From assembly GCF_006228125.1 (NCBI RefSeq), contig NZ_VDFY01000190.1:22591-86590 (forward strand): DNA of 64,000 bases. The letters are read 5' to 3'. Positions 25,153 to 33,706 of this stretch are shown here, in pieces. Made by a program: the position numbers and the translations under genes. Position 1 is the first letter of the stretch, and every line of letters begins with the position of its first letter. The notes below the pieces were generated by a model. It was not told the DNA's origin and searched no databases. It saw only the letters and a list, made by a program, of their open reading frames with translations. This DNA is from Micromonospora orduensis (GTDB taxonomy: Bacteria; Actinomycetota; Actinomycetes; Mycobacteriales; Micromonosporaceae).

Positions 25153-25212
25153 GGTGATCAAGAGGTTCGCGTCAGATTTCGGCGTGCTGATGACGCAAAC
25201 CTCTTGATCACC
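25153..25212. repeat. Intergenic inverted repeat, 22-bp arms
   Basis: The arm at 25153-25174 begins GGTGATCAAGAGGTT, and its complement lies at 25191-25212 with one mismatch over 22 bases and a 16-base spacer. It sits between convergent genes. It is probably a transcription barrier or a dispersed repeat. Confidence 0.85.
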
Positions 25213-25239
25213 CGCGAGATGAGGGGTGGGTGGAGTGGG

Positions 25240-26007
25240 TCAGCGGGTGATGTTGCGGTGCTTGTTGCGGAGGCGGAACGGCATCAGGGCGCTCTCGATC
25301 TTGGTGGCGGTGGTCATCTTCGACTCGCCGTCGCGCCGCTCCTCGAAGCGGATCGGCACCTCCAGGATGGTGTGCCCCAGCTTGGTCGCCAGGTAGTGCA
25401 TCTCCACCTGGAAGCTGTAGCCGTTGGACTGCACCCGGTCCAGGCCGATGTCCCGCAGGGCGTCCGCCCGCCAGATCTTGAAGCCGGCCGTCAGGTCCCG
25501 GATCCGCACCCGCAGCAGGGTGTGCACGTACAGGTTCGCCCAGCCGCTGAGCGCCCGGCGGTACAGCGGCCAGTTCTCGTCCAGCTCGCCACCGGGCACG
25601 TACCGGGAACCGATCACCACGCCGGCCTGGGTGGAGAGCAGGGCGCCCAGCATCCCCGGCAGCGCCTCCGGCGGGTGCGACAGGTCGGCGTCCATCTGGG
25701 CCACGTACTCGGCGCCACCGTCGAGGGCACGCCCGATCCCGTCCACGTAGGCCCGGCCCAGGCCCTCCTTGCCGGCCCGGTGCACCACCTCGATCCGATC
25801 CGGGTGCTCGATGGCCAACTTGTCGGCCACCTCGCCGGTGCCGTCGGGGGAGTTGTCGTCGGCGACGAGGATGCGCAGCCCCGGCAGCGGCAGCGCGAGC
25901 AGCCGCTCGACCAGCGCCGGGAGGTTGCCCGCCTCGTTGTAGGTGGGCACCACGACGGTCAGGCGTGCGTCCCGCCACGGCGACGGCAGCTGCACGGGCT
26001 CGATCAT
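25240..26007 (-). CDS. Polyprenol-phosphate mannose synthase-like GT2
   Basis: A 255-residue family 2 glycosyltransferase of the DPM1/Ppm1 type. It opens LTVVVPTYNEAGNLPALVER. The metal-binding and donor motifs follow: ADDNSPDGT, then the QMDADLSHPPEALPGML block with its Asp-x-Asp. GSRYVPGG and the C-terminal IRFEERRDGESKM block are typical of dolichol/polyprenol-phosphate mannose synthases. It would transfer mannose from GDP-mannose to polyprenyl phosphate at the cytoplasmic face of the membrane, feeding lipoglycan or protein mannosylation. There is no membrane helix of its own. ATG 26007 has GAGG nine bases upstream; ATG 26016 is the alternative. Confidence 0.9.
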   Translation of the reverse strand: MIEPVQLPSPWRDARLTVVVPTYNEAGNLPALVERLLALPLPGLRILVADDNSPDGTGEVADKLAIEHPDRIEVVHRAGKEGLGRAYVDGIGRALDGGAEYVAQMDADLSHPPEALPGMLGALLSTQAGVVIGSRYVPGGELDENWPLYRRALSGWANLYVHTLLRVRIRDLTAGFKIWRADALRDIGLDRVQSNGYSFQVEMHYLATKLGHTILEVPIRFEERRDGESKMTTATKIESALMPFRLRNKHRNITR

Positions 26008-26139
26008 GTCGGACATCCTCGGTTTGCGGACAGGGCTACCTGAGAGGGTATCCAGTTGTCGCGCCCGAGTGGAAAACGCTCCCCTTCCGGGCGTTGCGGG
26101 CGAGGTCATCCCAATGGCGGCGGGTGCCCACAGCGCGGG

Positions 26140-27147
26140 TCAACGCAGTCGCCGGGCCACGGCGGTGAGGGCCAGCGCCACACCGGCGAGCGCGACTCCG
26201 GACAGCTCCGGCTTGTGGGTGCCGACCCACAGCGCCGCCGAGCGGTCGCGCGCCCGGTCCACGAACACGCCCGCCGCGCCCCGGTCCCGGTCCTCGTCGC
26301 CGGGGTGGTCCAGGTTGTCCCGCCACGTGCCGGGGTCTATCTTCTCGCCGGTCTGCTGGCTGTCGTACCCGTCGCGGGCCAGCTTCCGGTCGAGCAGCCC
26401 GGGGATCAGGATGTCGCCGAGGCGGGCACGCCAGGTCGGACCGCCGACGTTTAGTTCCCGGGGGCCGTGGTCGGCGGCCCAGACGATCGCGCGGGCGGCC
26501 ACCTCCGGCGCGAAGATCGGCGGCACCGGCTGCGGATGCCGGGGCAACCGGGTACGCACCCAGGAGAACTGTGGCGTGTTCACCGCGGGCAGCTGCACCA
26601 TCGACAGCTTCACCCCCGGGCAGTCGTGCAGCAGCTCGGCCCGCAGGGAGTCGTTGAACCCCTGGACGGCGTGCTTGCTCGCGCAGTACGCCGACTGCAA
26701 CGGGATCCCCCGGTACGCCAGCGCGGAGCCCACCTGCACGATCGCGCCCCGGCCGTGCGCGCGCATGTGCCGCAGCGCGGCGAGGGTGCCGTGCACCGTG
26801 CCCAGGTAGGTGACCTCGGTGACCCGGCGGAACTCGCGGGCCGGGATCTCCCACGCCGGTGCGAACACCGACACCATGGCGTTGTTGATCCACACGTCGA
26901 TGCCGCCCCAGCGGTGCACGACGTCGTCGGCGGCCTGCTGCACCGCGCCCGCGTCCGCCACGTCGACCCGGTAGACGCGCACGTCGGCGGCACCGCGCAG
27001 CCGGCAGTCCCGCTCGGCGGCGGCCAGCCCGGCCTCGCCCCGGGCCAGCAACGCCAACCGGGCGCCCCGGGCCGCGTACGCCTGCGCCACCGCCCGGCCC
27101 ACGCCGGCGCTCGCGCCGGTCACCACCACGGTCTGCGTCACGGTCAC
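26140..27147 (-). CDS. SDR family oxidoreductase, C-terminally extended
   Basis: A 335-residue classical short-chain dehydrogenase. Cofactor motif TGASAGVGRAVAQAYA, NNAMVSVFAPAWE, catalytic Ser in VGSALAYRG and YCASK Tyr/Lys near residues 150-155. Beyond the 250-residue core it has an extension with a DGYDSQQTGEK motif and a hydrophobic C-terminal tail (GVALAGVALALTAVARRLR) that could anchor it to the membrane. This longer SDR type is common in actinobacteria. Substrate unknown. The GTG start overlaps the SRPBCC stop as GTGA, so both are translated together. Confidence 0.92.
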   Translation of the reverse strand: MTVTQTVVVTGASAGVGRAVAQAYAARGARLALLARGEAGLAAAERDCRLRGAADVRVYRVDVADAGAVQQAADDVVHRWGGIDVWINNAMVSVFAPAWEIPAREFRRVTEVTYLGTVHGTLAALRHMRAHGRGAIVQVGSALAYRGIPLQSAYCASKHAVQGFNDSLRAELLHDCPGVKLSMVQLPAVNTPQFSWVRTRLPRHPQPVPPIFAPEVAARAIVWAADHGPRELNVGGPTWRARLGDILIPGLLDRKLARDGYDSQQTGEKIDPGTWRDNLDHPGDEDRDRGAAGVFVDRARDRSAALWVGTHKPELSGVALAGVALALTAVARRLR

Positions 27148-27584
27148 CCCTTCTGCCGGGTGGCGATGTCGGACAGCCGGTTCAGCGTCTCCCGGTTACG
27201 CAGGTGCAGCACCAGGTCGTTGGCCTTGTTGCGGATCCAGCGCAGCGGGCCGGCGGCGAAGTCCTCCCCGAGCCGGACCCGGGTGGCGCCGTCGCCCACG
27301 GGTTCCAGGGTGAACGACACGATCGCCTCGCCGGCCGGCCACAGACCGGCCCGCAGCACGAGCCGGCGCGGTGGTTCGCAGGCCAGCACCGTGGAGGCGT
27401 CCTGCAACGAGAACGGCCACGGGCCGGCCCGGTGGTGCAGCTGAGTGCCCACTCTCGGCCACGCGTCGTCGACGTCCCGCATGTGTGCCGTGCCGACCAC
27501 CCAGTCGCTGTACGTCCACCCGTCGGCCAGCACGTCGAAAACCTGCTGCGGGGGAGCTTCGATCACTTTCTCCACAATCGCCAC
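27144..27584 (-). CDS. SRPBCC family protein
   Basis: A 146-residue helix-grip protein: AIVEKVIEAPPQQVFDVLAD, GWTYSDWVVGTAHMRDVDDA, then WPRVGTQLHHRAGPWPFSLQ and LVLRAGLWPAGEAIVSFTLE. This resembles the polyketide-cyclase/START-like proteins that commonly precede an SDR in actinobacteria. Ligand unknown; it may deliver or protect a hydrophobic substrate for the SDR. GTG 27584 has GGGAG upstream. It is first gene of a two-gene minus-strand operon, divergent from the heptose operon. Confidence 0.88.
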   Translation of the reverse strand: MAIVEKVIEAPPQQVFDVLADGWTYSDWVVGTAHMRDVDDAWPRVGTQLHHRAGPWPFSLQDASTVLACEPPRRLVLRAGLWPAGEAIVSFTLEPVGDGATRVRLGEDFAAGPLRWIRNKANDLVLHLRNRETLNRLSDIATRQKG

Positions 27585-27612
27585 TGGACTCCCGTACCCA
27601 CGCGGCGGTGGG

Positions 27613-27633
27613 GCTAACGACCTGCGGGTTAGC
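27613..27633. promoter_or_regulatory. Small inverted repeat in divergent region
   Basis: GCTAAC at 27613 and GTTAGC at 27628, 9 bases apart, in the 199-bp gap between the SRPBCC/SDR operon and the heptose operon. It could be an operator for either. No nearby regulator gene supports a specific assignment. Confidence 0.35.
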
Positions 27634-27783
27634 TTCTCCGGGGCGGCGGGTAAGGCGGACGCGGGGCACCGCTTGCGGCGCTGGCCCACCGCGTCCACGG
27701 CGACGTTTACTCCTCGGGGCGCAGGGAACCCGCCGCCTGTGCGACAGGACCAGGAGGATCCGGATCAGCGCAGGTCAGCCCGG

Positions 27784-29412
27784 GTGTACGCCCGCGCTGG
27801 CCAGGCCTGGTCCGGGCCCGTCGGGAGCCCCTGCGGGGTCCTGTACGACGCCGTGCTGCTCGACCGGGACGGCACCCTGATCGAGGACGTGCCGTACAAC
27901 GGTGATCCGGAGAAGGTGCGGCCGGTGCCGGGCGCGCGGGTGGCGCTGGACCGGTTGCGGGCGGCCGGCCTGCGACTGGCGGTCGTGACCAACCAGTCGG
28001 GTCTGGCCCGTGGCTACTTCACCGAGGAGCAGATGCGGGCGGTGCACGCCCGCGTCGAGGAGCTGCTGGGCCGCTTCGACGCGTGGTTGGTCTGCCCGCA
28101 CGACGACGCCGACGGGTGCGACTGCCGTAAACCGGCGCCGGGTCTGGTGCACGCCGCCGCCCGACAGCTGGGCACGAGCGCGTCACGGTGCGTCATGGTC
28201 GGCGACATCGGCCGGGACGTCGCCGCCGCGCTGGCCGCCGGCGCGGCGGGGGTGCTGGTGCCCACACCGGTGACCCGGCCGGAGGAGGTCGCCGCCGCCG
28301 GGTGGGTGGCCGCCGATCTGCCCTCGGCGGCGCGGGAGATCCTGCGCCGCCAGGAGGCGGTACGCCCCGAGCCGGCCGGTGCGCGGGTCGGGACGGCGTT
28401 GGTGGTGCGGTCAGACTCGGCCGGGGACGTGCTGGTCACCGGGCCGGCGATCCGGGCGGTGGCGGCGAGCGCGCAGCGGGTGGTGCTGCTGTGCGGGCCG
28501 CGGGGCCGAGCCGCCGCCGAGCTGCTGCCCGGCGTCGACGAGATCATCGAACACCCGCTGCCGTGGATCGACCCGACTCCGGCGCCGGTCGACCCGGCGG
28601 CCGTGCGCGACCTGACCGCGCGCCTCGCCGCCGTCGGCGCCGACCAGGCAGTGGTGTTCACCTCCTTCCACCAGTCGGCCCTGCCCCTGGCGCTGCTGCT
28701 GCGGATGGCCGAGATCGGCCGAATCGCGGCGATCAGCGACGACTACCCGGGCTCCCTGCTGGACGTACGCCACCGGGTGCCGGTGGGCGTCCCCGAACCC
28801 GAACGCGCGCTCTCCCTCGCCGCCGCCGCCGGCCACCGGCTGCCCGACGGCGACGAACCCGTGCTCCGGCTCCGGCCGGATGCCCTGCCCCCGCGCCCGG
28901 CCGGTCTCGGCGACCCCGGGTACGTGGTGCTGCATCCCGGCTCGGCCGCGTCGAGCCGGGCCTGCCCGCCCGAACTGGCGACCCGGATCGCCGGCGCGCT
29001 GAGCGCGGCCGGACACCGGGTGCTGGTCACCGGCAGCCCCGACGAGCGCGCGGTCACCGCCCGCGTCGCGGCGGCCGGCGGCATCGACCTGGGTGGCCGG
29101 ACCGATCTGGCCGGCCTCGCCGCGATCGTGGCGGACGCCGGCGCGGTGGTGGTCGGCAACACCGGCCCCGCGCACCTCGCCGCCGCCGCCGGGGTTCCGG
29201 TGGTGAGCCTGTTCGCGCCGACCGTCCCGTTCGGACAGTGGGGGCCGTACCGGGTGCCGACCGTCCGACTCGGGGACGCCGCCGCGCCCTGCCGGGACAC
29301 CCGGGCCGCCAGCTGCCCGGTCCCCGGACACCCGTGCCTGAGCGACGTGGAGCCGGCCGAGGTGGTCGAGGCGCTGCGGGCGTTCGCCGTCACCGGTGGT
29401 GGCGGCCGATGA
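27784..29412 (+). CDS. Fused heptose-bisphosphate phosphatase (GmhB-like) and GT9 glycosyltransferase
   Basis: About 542 residues with two enzymes. Residues ~20-185 form a HAD phosphatase of the GmhB type: LLDRDGTLIED (nucleophile Asp), VVTNQSGLARG, the zinc-binding cluster CPHDDADGCDCRKPAPG and MVGDIGRD. This type removes the 7-phosphate of glycero-manno-heptose 1,7-bisphosphate. Residues ~195-535 are a GT9 (heptosyltransferase-family) domain: TALVVRSDSAGDVLVTGPA, VVLHPGSAASSRACPPEL, GGRTDLAGLAAIV and VVVGNTGPAHLAAAAGVPVV. Residue boundaries are estimates. GTG 27784 is uncertain: AGGAGG at 27751 is too far away and GTG 27739 is also open. First gene of an eight-gene operon. Confidence 0.9.
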   Translation: MYARAGQAWSGPVGSPCGVLYDAVLLDRDGTLIEDVPYNGDPEKVRPVPGARVALDRLRAAGLRLAVVTNQSGLARGYFTEEQMRAVHARVEELLGRFDAWLVCPHDDADGCDCRKPAPGLVHAAARQLGTSASRCVMVGDIGRDVAAALAAGAAGVLVPTPVTRPEEVAAAGWVAADLPSAAREILRRQEAVRPEPAGARVGTALVVRSDSAGDVLVTGPAIRAVAASAQRVVLLCGPRGRAAAELLPGVDEIIEHPLPWIDPTPAPVDPAAVRDLTARLAAVGADQAVVFTSFHQSALPLALLLRMAEIGRIAAISDDYPGSLLDVRHRVPVGVPEPERALSLAAAAGHRLPDGDEPVLRLRPDALPPRPAGLGDPGYVVLHPGSAASSRACPPELATRIAGALSAAGHRVLVTGSPDERAVTARVAAAGGIDLGGRTDLAGLAAIVADAGAVVVGNTGPAHLAAAAGVPVVSLFAPTVPFGQWGPYRVPTVRLGDAAAPCRDTRAASCPVPGHPCLSDVEPAEVVEALRAFAVTGGGGR

Positions 29413-30383
29413 ACGTCCTGCTCTGGCACGTGCACGGCTCCTGGACCACGTCGTTCGTGCACGGCAGTCACCGCTACCTCATCCCCACCACACCCGACCG
29501 GGGTCCCTACGGCCTCGGCCGGGCCCGCACCTACCCGTGGCCGGACACCGCCATCGAGGTCAGCCCCGACGAGCTGCCCGGCACCGACGTCGACCTGGTC
29601 ATCCTGCAACGGCCCGAGGAGATCGACCTGGCCGAACAGTGGCTGGGCCGCCGCCCCGGCCGGGACGTCCCCGCCATCTACGTCGAGCACAACACCCCCA
29701 AGGGCGACGTGCCGAACACGCGCCACCCGATGGCCGGCCGTGACGACCTGCTCATCGCCCACGTCACCGGCTTCAACCAGATCTTCTGGGACACCGGCGC
29801 CAGCCGCACCACAGTGGTCGACCACGGCATCGTCGCCCCCGCCGTGTCCTACACCGGCGAGCTGGACCGGCTCGCCGTCGTGATCAACGAGCCGGTGCGC
29901 CGGGGGCGGGTCACCGGCACCGACCTGCTGCCCCGCTTCGCCGAGATCGCGCCGCTGGACGTGTTCGGCATGGGCGTCGCCGGCCTCGCCGACCACCTGG
30001 GCCTGAGCGCCGACCGGCTCACCAGCCACGACGACGTACCCCAGGACCGGATGCACGCCGAACTGGCCCGGCGGCGCGCGTACCTGCACCTGTGCCGCTG
30101 GACCTCGCTCGGGCTCAGCCTCATCGAGGCCATGGCGATCGGCATGCCGGTCGTCGCGCTCGCCACCACCGAGGCGGTGACGGCCGTACCCCCGGCGGCG
30201 GGGGCACTCGCCACCCGGACGGACACCCTGCTCGACGCCGCCCGCCGGTTCATCGCCGAACCGGAGGCCGCGCGTCAGGCCGGCGCGGTGGCACGGACCG
30301 CCGCACGGGACAGATACGGCCTCGACCGTTTCCTCGCTGACTGGGACCGGCTGCTGGAGGAGGAAGTATGCGGATCGCGATGA
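29409..30383 (+). CDS. Glycosyltransferase (GT-B type), heptose operon
   Basis: About 324 residues. The sequence begins NVLLWHVHGSWTTSFVHGSH, then RYLIPTTPDRGPYGLGRART. The middle has VILQRPEEIDLAEQWLGR, IYVEHNTPKGDVPNTRHP. The C-terminal half resembles a GT4-like donor domain (LHLCRWTSLGLSLIEAMAIG, the E-x-x-x-x-x-x-E-like LIEAMAIGMPVVA). I therefore call it a GT-B glycosyltransferase, probably nucleotide-sugar dependent; donor and acceptor are unknown. The ATG overlaps the upstream stop as ATGA and the 3' end overlaps the next gene by 16 bases, so it is translationally coupled on both sides. Confidence 0.85.
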   Translation: MNVLLWHVHGSWTTSFVHGSHRYLIPTTPDRGPYGLGRARTYPWPDTAIEVSPDELPGTDVDLVILQRPEEIDLAEQWLGRRPGRDVPAIYVEHNTPKGDVPNTRHPMAGRDDLLIAHVTGFNQIFWDTGASRTTVVDHGIVAPAVSYTGELDRLAVVINEPVRRGRVTGTDLLPRFAEIAPLDVFGMGVAGLADHLGLSADRLTSHDDVPQDRMHAELARRRAYLHLCRWTSLGLSLIEAMAIGMPVVALATTEAVTAVPPAAGALATRTDTLLDAARRFIAEPEAARQAGAVARTAARDRYGLDRFLADWDRLLEEEVCGSR

Positions 30384-31585
30384 TCTCGGAGCACGCCAGC
30401 CCGCTCGCCATCCTCGGAGGCGAGGACGCCGGCGGCCAGAACACGCACGTCGCGGAGCTGTCCGCCGCGCTCGCCGCCGCCGGCCACGAGGTGCGGGTCT
30501 ACACCCGCCGCGACGCGCTCGACCTGCCGGTGACGGTCCGCAGCCCGGACGGGTACGACGTGGTGCACGTACCCGCCGGGCCTGCCGAGCCGGTGGCCAA
30601 GGACGCGTTGCTGCCGCACATGCGGGAGTTCAGCCGCTGGCTGGTCGATCGGTGGCGGGGCGGCGACTGGACGCCCGAGGTGATCCACGCGCACTTCTGG
30701 ATGAGCGGTCTCGCCGCGTTGACCGCCGGGCGGCAGACCGGGGTGCCGGTGGTGCAGACGTACCACGCGTTGGGCACCGTGAAGCGCCGCTACCAGGGCG
30801 TACAGGACACCAGCCCGGCCCGGCGGATCGCCTACGAGCGGGAGTTGGGCCGCTCGGTGGACCGGGTGGTCGCGCAGTGCCGCGACGAGGTCGGCGAGCT
30901 GGTCCGGATGGGGGTGCCCCGGTCCCGGATGACTGTGGTGCCCTCCGGCGTCAACCTCACCACGTTCGCCCCGCTCGGACCGGCCGCCGACCGGGAGCCC
31001 GGCCGGGCCCGGATCCTGACCGTCGGTCGGTTGGTCGAGCGCAAGGGCTTCCAGACGGTCGTGCGCGCGATGGCGCTGGTGCCCGACGCCGAGTGCGTGG
31101 TGGTCGGCGGCCCGCCCGAGGGGCTGCTGGAGACCGACCCGTACGCCCGGCGGCTGCGGGCGCTCGCCGAGACGTGCGGGGTGGCTGACCGGGTGCACCT
31201 GGTCGGCGCGGTGCCCCGGGAGGAGATAGGCCGCTGGTACCGCTCGGCGGACCTGCTCGTCGCCGCACCCTGGTACGAGCCGTTCGGCCTGACCCCGCTG
31301 GAGGCGATGGCCTGCGGGGTGCCGGTCGTCGGCACCGCCGTGGGCGGCATCCGGGACACCGTTGTCGACGGGACGACCGGGGACCTCGTACCGGCGCGGG
31401 ACCCGCGGGCGCTGGCCACCGCGATCCAGGGGCTGCTCGACGACCGGATCCGGCGCTTCGCGTACGCCACGGCGGCGCGCGAGCGGGCCCGGTCGCGGTA
31501 CTCGTGGGCGGCCACCGCGGAGCGGCTGGCGGAGGTCTACGGCGAGGTGGTCGCGGTGCGCCGGCCGACCCGGGTGGTGGCCTGA
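30368..31585 (+). CDS. GT4-family glycosyltransferase
   Basis: A 405-residue GT4 enzyme. The acceptor-side N-domain begins MRIAMISEHASPLAILGGED followed by AGGQNTHVAELSAALAAAGH, the glycine-rich start shared with MshA and sucrose-phosphate-synthase-like enzymes. The donor domain has RILTVGRLVERKGFQTVVRA and the EPFGLTPLEAMACGVPVVGT retaining-GT signature with its Glu pair. It uses a nucleotide sugar, possibly the heptose made by this operon, on an unknown acceptor. ATG 30368 sits inside the preceding gene after GGAGGAAG. Its stop overlaps the gmhA start by one base (TGATG). Confidence 0.92.
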   Translation: MRIAMISEHASPLAILGGEDAGGQNTHVAELSAALAAAGHEVRVYTRRDALDLPVTVRSPDGYDVVHVPAGPAEPVAKDALLPHMREFSRWLVDRWRGGDWTPEVIHAHFWMSGLAALTAGRQTGVPVVQTYHALGTVKRRYQGVQDTSPARRIAYERELGRSVDRVVAQCRDEVGELVRMGVPRSRMTVVPSGVNLTTFAPLGPAADREPGRARILTVGRLVERKGFQTVVRAMALVPDAECVVVGGPPEGLLETDPYARRLRALAETCGVADRVHLVGAVPREEIGRWYRSADLLVAAPWYEPFGLTPLEAMACGVPVVGTAVGGIRDTVVDGTTGDLVPARDPRALATAIQGLLDDRIRRFAYATAARERARSRYSWAATAERLAEVYGEVVAVRRPTRVVA

Positions 31586-32241
31586 TGCCGACCGGCAGCC
31601 TGCTGGACACCCACCTGACGAACCTGGCCGCGGCGCTGGTGCCGTACCGGCTCTGCGAGCCGCAGTTGGCGCGTTGGGGCGCCGAGTTGGCCCACCGGCT
31701 GGTGGCCGGCGGCCGGTTGCTGGTCGCCGGCAACGGCGGTAGCGCCGCCGAGGCCCAGCACCTGACCGCCGAGTTGGTGGGCAAGCTGCACCACGACCGG
31801 CAGCCGTTGTCGGCCATCGCCCTGCACGCCGAGACGAGTGCGGTCACCGCCATCGCCAACGACTACGGCTACACCGACGTGTACGCCCGGCAGGTCCGCG
31901 CGCACGGGCGGCCCGGCGACGTCCTGCTGCTGCTGAGCACCAGCGGCGCCAGCGAGAACCTGCTCACCGCAGCGCGGGCCGGCCGCGAGGCCGGCCTCAC
32001 CACGTGGGCGCTCACCGGGCCGACGCCCAACGCCCTCGCCGAGGCGTGCGACGAGGTGCTGGCCGTGTCGTCGACCGACACCCAGGTCGTCCAGGAGCTG
32101 CACCTCGTCACGAGCCACCTGATCTGCGAGTACCTCGAACAGGAACTGCCCGCGTCGGCCGTCACCGGGTCGTCGTCTCCGGTTCAGGCAGGGGTCGAGG
32201 TGGTGCTCGACGGCGGGGCCGGACAGCAGGTCGACGCGTGA
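31585..32241 (+). CDS. gmhA: Sedoheptulose-7-phosphate isomerase (SIS domain, GmhA-like)
   Basis: A 218-residue SIS-domain protein with the GmhA pattern: LLVAGNGGSAAEAQHLTAEL (phosphate loop and the base Glu), LSAIALHAETSAVTAIANDY, LLLLSTSGASENLLTAARAG and the C-terminal STDTQVVQELHLVTSHLICE containing the catalytic His. GmhA converts sedoheptulose 7-phosphate to D-glycero-D-manno-heptose 7-phosphate, the first step of nucleotide-heptose synthesis. DnaA-initiator-associating DiaA is a look-alike, but the gene company here favours GmhA. The tail after residue 195 is longer than in E. coli GmhA. It lies 16 bases before hldE. Confidence 0.92.
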   Translation: MPTGSLLDTHLTNLAAALVPYRLCEPQLARWGAELAHRLVAGGRLLVAGNGGSAAEAQHLTAELVGKLHHDRQPLSAIALHAETSAVTAIANDYGYTDVYARQVRAHGRPGDVLLLLSTSGASENLLTAARAGREAGLTTWALTGPTPNALAEACDEVLAVSSTDTQVVQELHLVTSHLICEYLEQELPASAVTGSSSPVQAGVEVVLDGGAGQQVDA

Positions 32242-32257
32242 GGATGAGGAGGAAGGC

Positions 32258-33706
32258 GTGAGGGGACCCGTGGTGGTGGTCGGGGACACCCTGCTCGACC
32301 GGGACGTGGAAGGGGTGGTGAACCGGCTCTGCCCGGACTCGCCGGTGCCGGTGCTCGACGAGACGGTGGCCACCGACCGGCCCGGTGGCGCCGGTCTGGC
32401 GGCGGTGTTCGCCGCCGCGCAGGGCGCCGAGGTGGTGCTGGTGACCGCCCTCGCCGACGACGCCGGTGGCGCCCGCCTGAGTGCCCTGCTCGCCGCCGCC
32501 GGCGTGCGGGTGTACCCGCTGCCCCTGTCCGGGGCGACGCCGGAGAAGATCCGGCTGCGGGCCCGGGGCCGGGTGCTGCTGCGCCACGACCGCGGTGGTG
32601 TGCCCGGTGAGCCGGGTCAGCCCTCCGAGGAGGTGTTGCGCGTGATCGGCGCGGCGTCGGCGGTGCTGGTCAGCGACTACGGCCGGGGGGTGGCCCGGCA
32701 GCCCGCGCTGCGCGACGCCCTGGCCGCCACCCGCGCGCCTGTGGTGTGGGATCCGCATCCGCGTGGCCCGGCCGCGGTGCCCGGCGTCCACCTGGCCACC
32801 CCGAACGAGTCCGAGGTGCGGGAGCTGGTCCCGGCGCTGCCCGGGACGTCCCGGTTGGCCGCCGCGTCCCGGGGCGCGCAGGGGCTGCGCCGGCGCTGGC
32901 GGGCCGGGGCGGTCGCGGTGACCCTGGGCGGGGACGGTGCGCTGCTCTGCCACGCCGGGTCCACGCCGCTGGTGGTGCCCACCCCGGGCAGCGCCGAGGG
33001 GGACACCTGCGGCGCCGGCGACCGGTTCGCGGCAGCCGCCAGCCTCGCCCTGGCCCAGGGCGCGCTGGTCTCCGAGGCGGTGCAGGCGGCCGTCGCGGAG
33101 GCGTCCGCGTACGTGGCCGGTGGGGGAGTTGCCGCCGCCCTGCCGTCACCGGCTGGCACGCGCAGCCAGCCGGTACGTGCCGGCGTGCCCGGCCCCGGCG
33201 GTGACCGGGTGGGTGTCGCCCCCGTCGCCGCGCTGCTGGCCGAGGTCCGTGCCGCGGGCGGCACGGTGGTGGCGACCGGGGGCTGCTTCGACCTGCTGCA
33301 CGCCGGGCACGTGGCGACTCTCCAGGCCGCCCGGCAGCTCGGCGACTGCCTGATCGTGTGCCTCAACTCCGACGCCAGTGTGGCCGGGTTGAAGGGGCCG
33401 GACCGGCCGGTCATGTCCGAGGGGGATCGGGCGCGGCTGCTCGCGGCGCTGAGCTGCGTCGACGCGGTCATGATCTTCGACGAGTCGACCCCGGAGGCGG
33501 CGTTGTCGTGGCTGCGGCCGGACATCTGGGTCAAGGGCGGGGACTACGCCACCGGGGGCGGGGACGCGGCGGGTCTGCCCGAGGCGGAGGTCCTGCGTCG
33601 GTGGGGCGGCAACACGGTGGTGGTGCCCTACCTGGACGGTCGGTCCACGACCGACATGATCGCCCGTTCGGTCGCGCCGGTGTCGACACCGGAGCGGGTC
33701 CGATGA
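32258..33706 (+). CDS. hldE: Bifunctional heptose-7-P kinase / heptose-1-P nucleotidyltransferase (HldE-like)
   Basis: A 482-residue two-domain enzyme. Residues 1-310 are a PfkB/ribokinase-fold kinase (VVGDTLLDRDVEG, VVLVTALADDAGG, LVSDYGRGV, and the anion-hole/base motif GDTCGAGDRFAAAA). Residues 340-482 are a cytidylyltransferase-fold domain with GGCFDLLHAGHVATLQAARQ (H-x-G-H), LKGPDRPVMSEGDRARLLAA and the WVKGGDY motif. It phosphorylates heptose 7-phosphate at C1 and, after the 7-phosphatase step, activates heptose 1-phosphate with NTP (ADP in Gram-negatives; GDP in some pathways). GTG 32258 follows GAGGAAGGC. The 3' end overlaps the SDR as ATGA. Confidence 0.95.
   Translation: MRGPVVVVGDTLLDRDVEGVVNRLCPDSPVPVLDETVATDRPGGAGLAAVFAAAQGAEVVLVTALADDAGGARLSALLAAAGVRVYPLPLSGATPEKIRLRARGRVLLRHDRGGVPGEPGQPSEEVLRVIGAASAVLVSDYGRGVARQPALRDALAATRAPVVWDPHPRGPAAVPGVHLATPNESEVRELVPALPGTSRLAAASRGAQGLRRRWRAGAVAVTLGGDGALLCHAGSTPLVVPTPGSAEGDTCGAGDRFAAAASLALAQGALVSEAVQAAVAEASAYVAGGGVAAALPSPAGTRSQPVRAGVPGPGGDRVGVAPVAALLAEVRAAGGTVVATGGCFDLLHAGHVATLQAARQLGDCLIVCLNSDASVAGLKGPDRPVMSEGDRARLLAALSCVDAVMIFDESTPEAALSWLRPDIWVKGGDYATGGGDAAGLPEAEVLRRWGGNTVVVPYLDGRSTTDMIARSVAPVSTPERVR

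Noticed and set aside
25240..27147. Ppm1-like enzyme and SDR as part of the heptose operon
   Set aside because: They lie on the opposite strand with a separate promoter region. A functional link is possible but not supported by the sequence.
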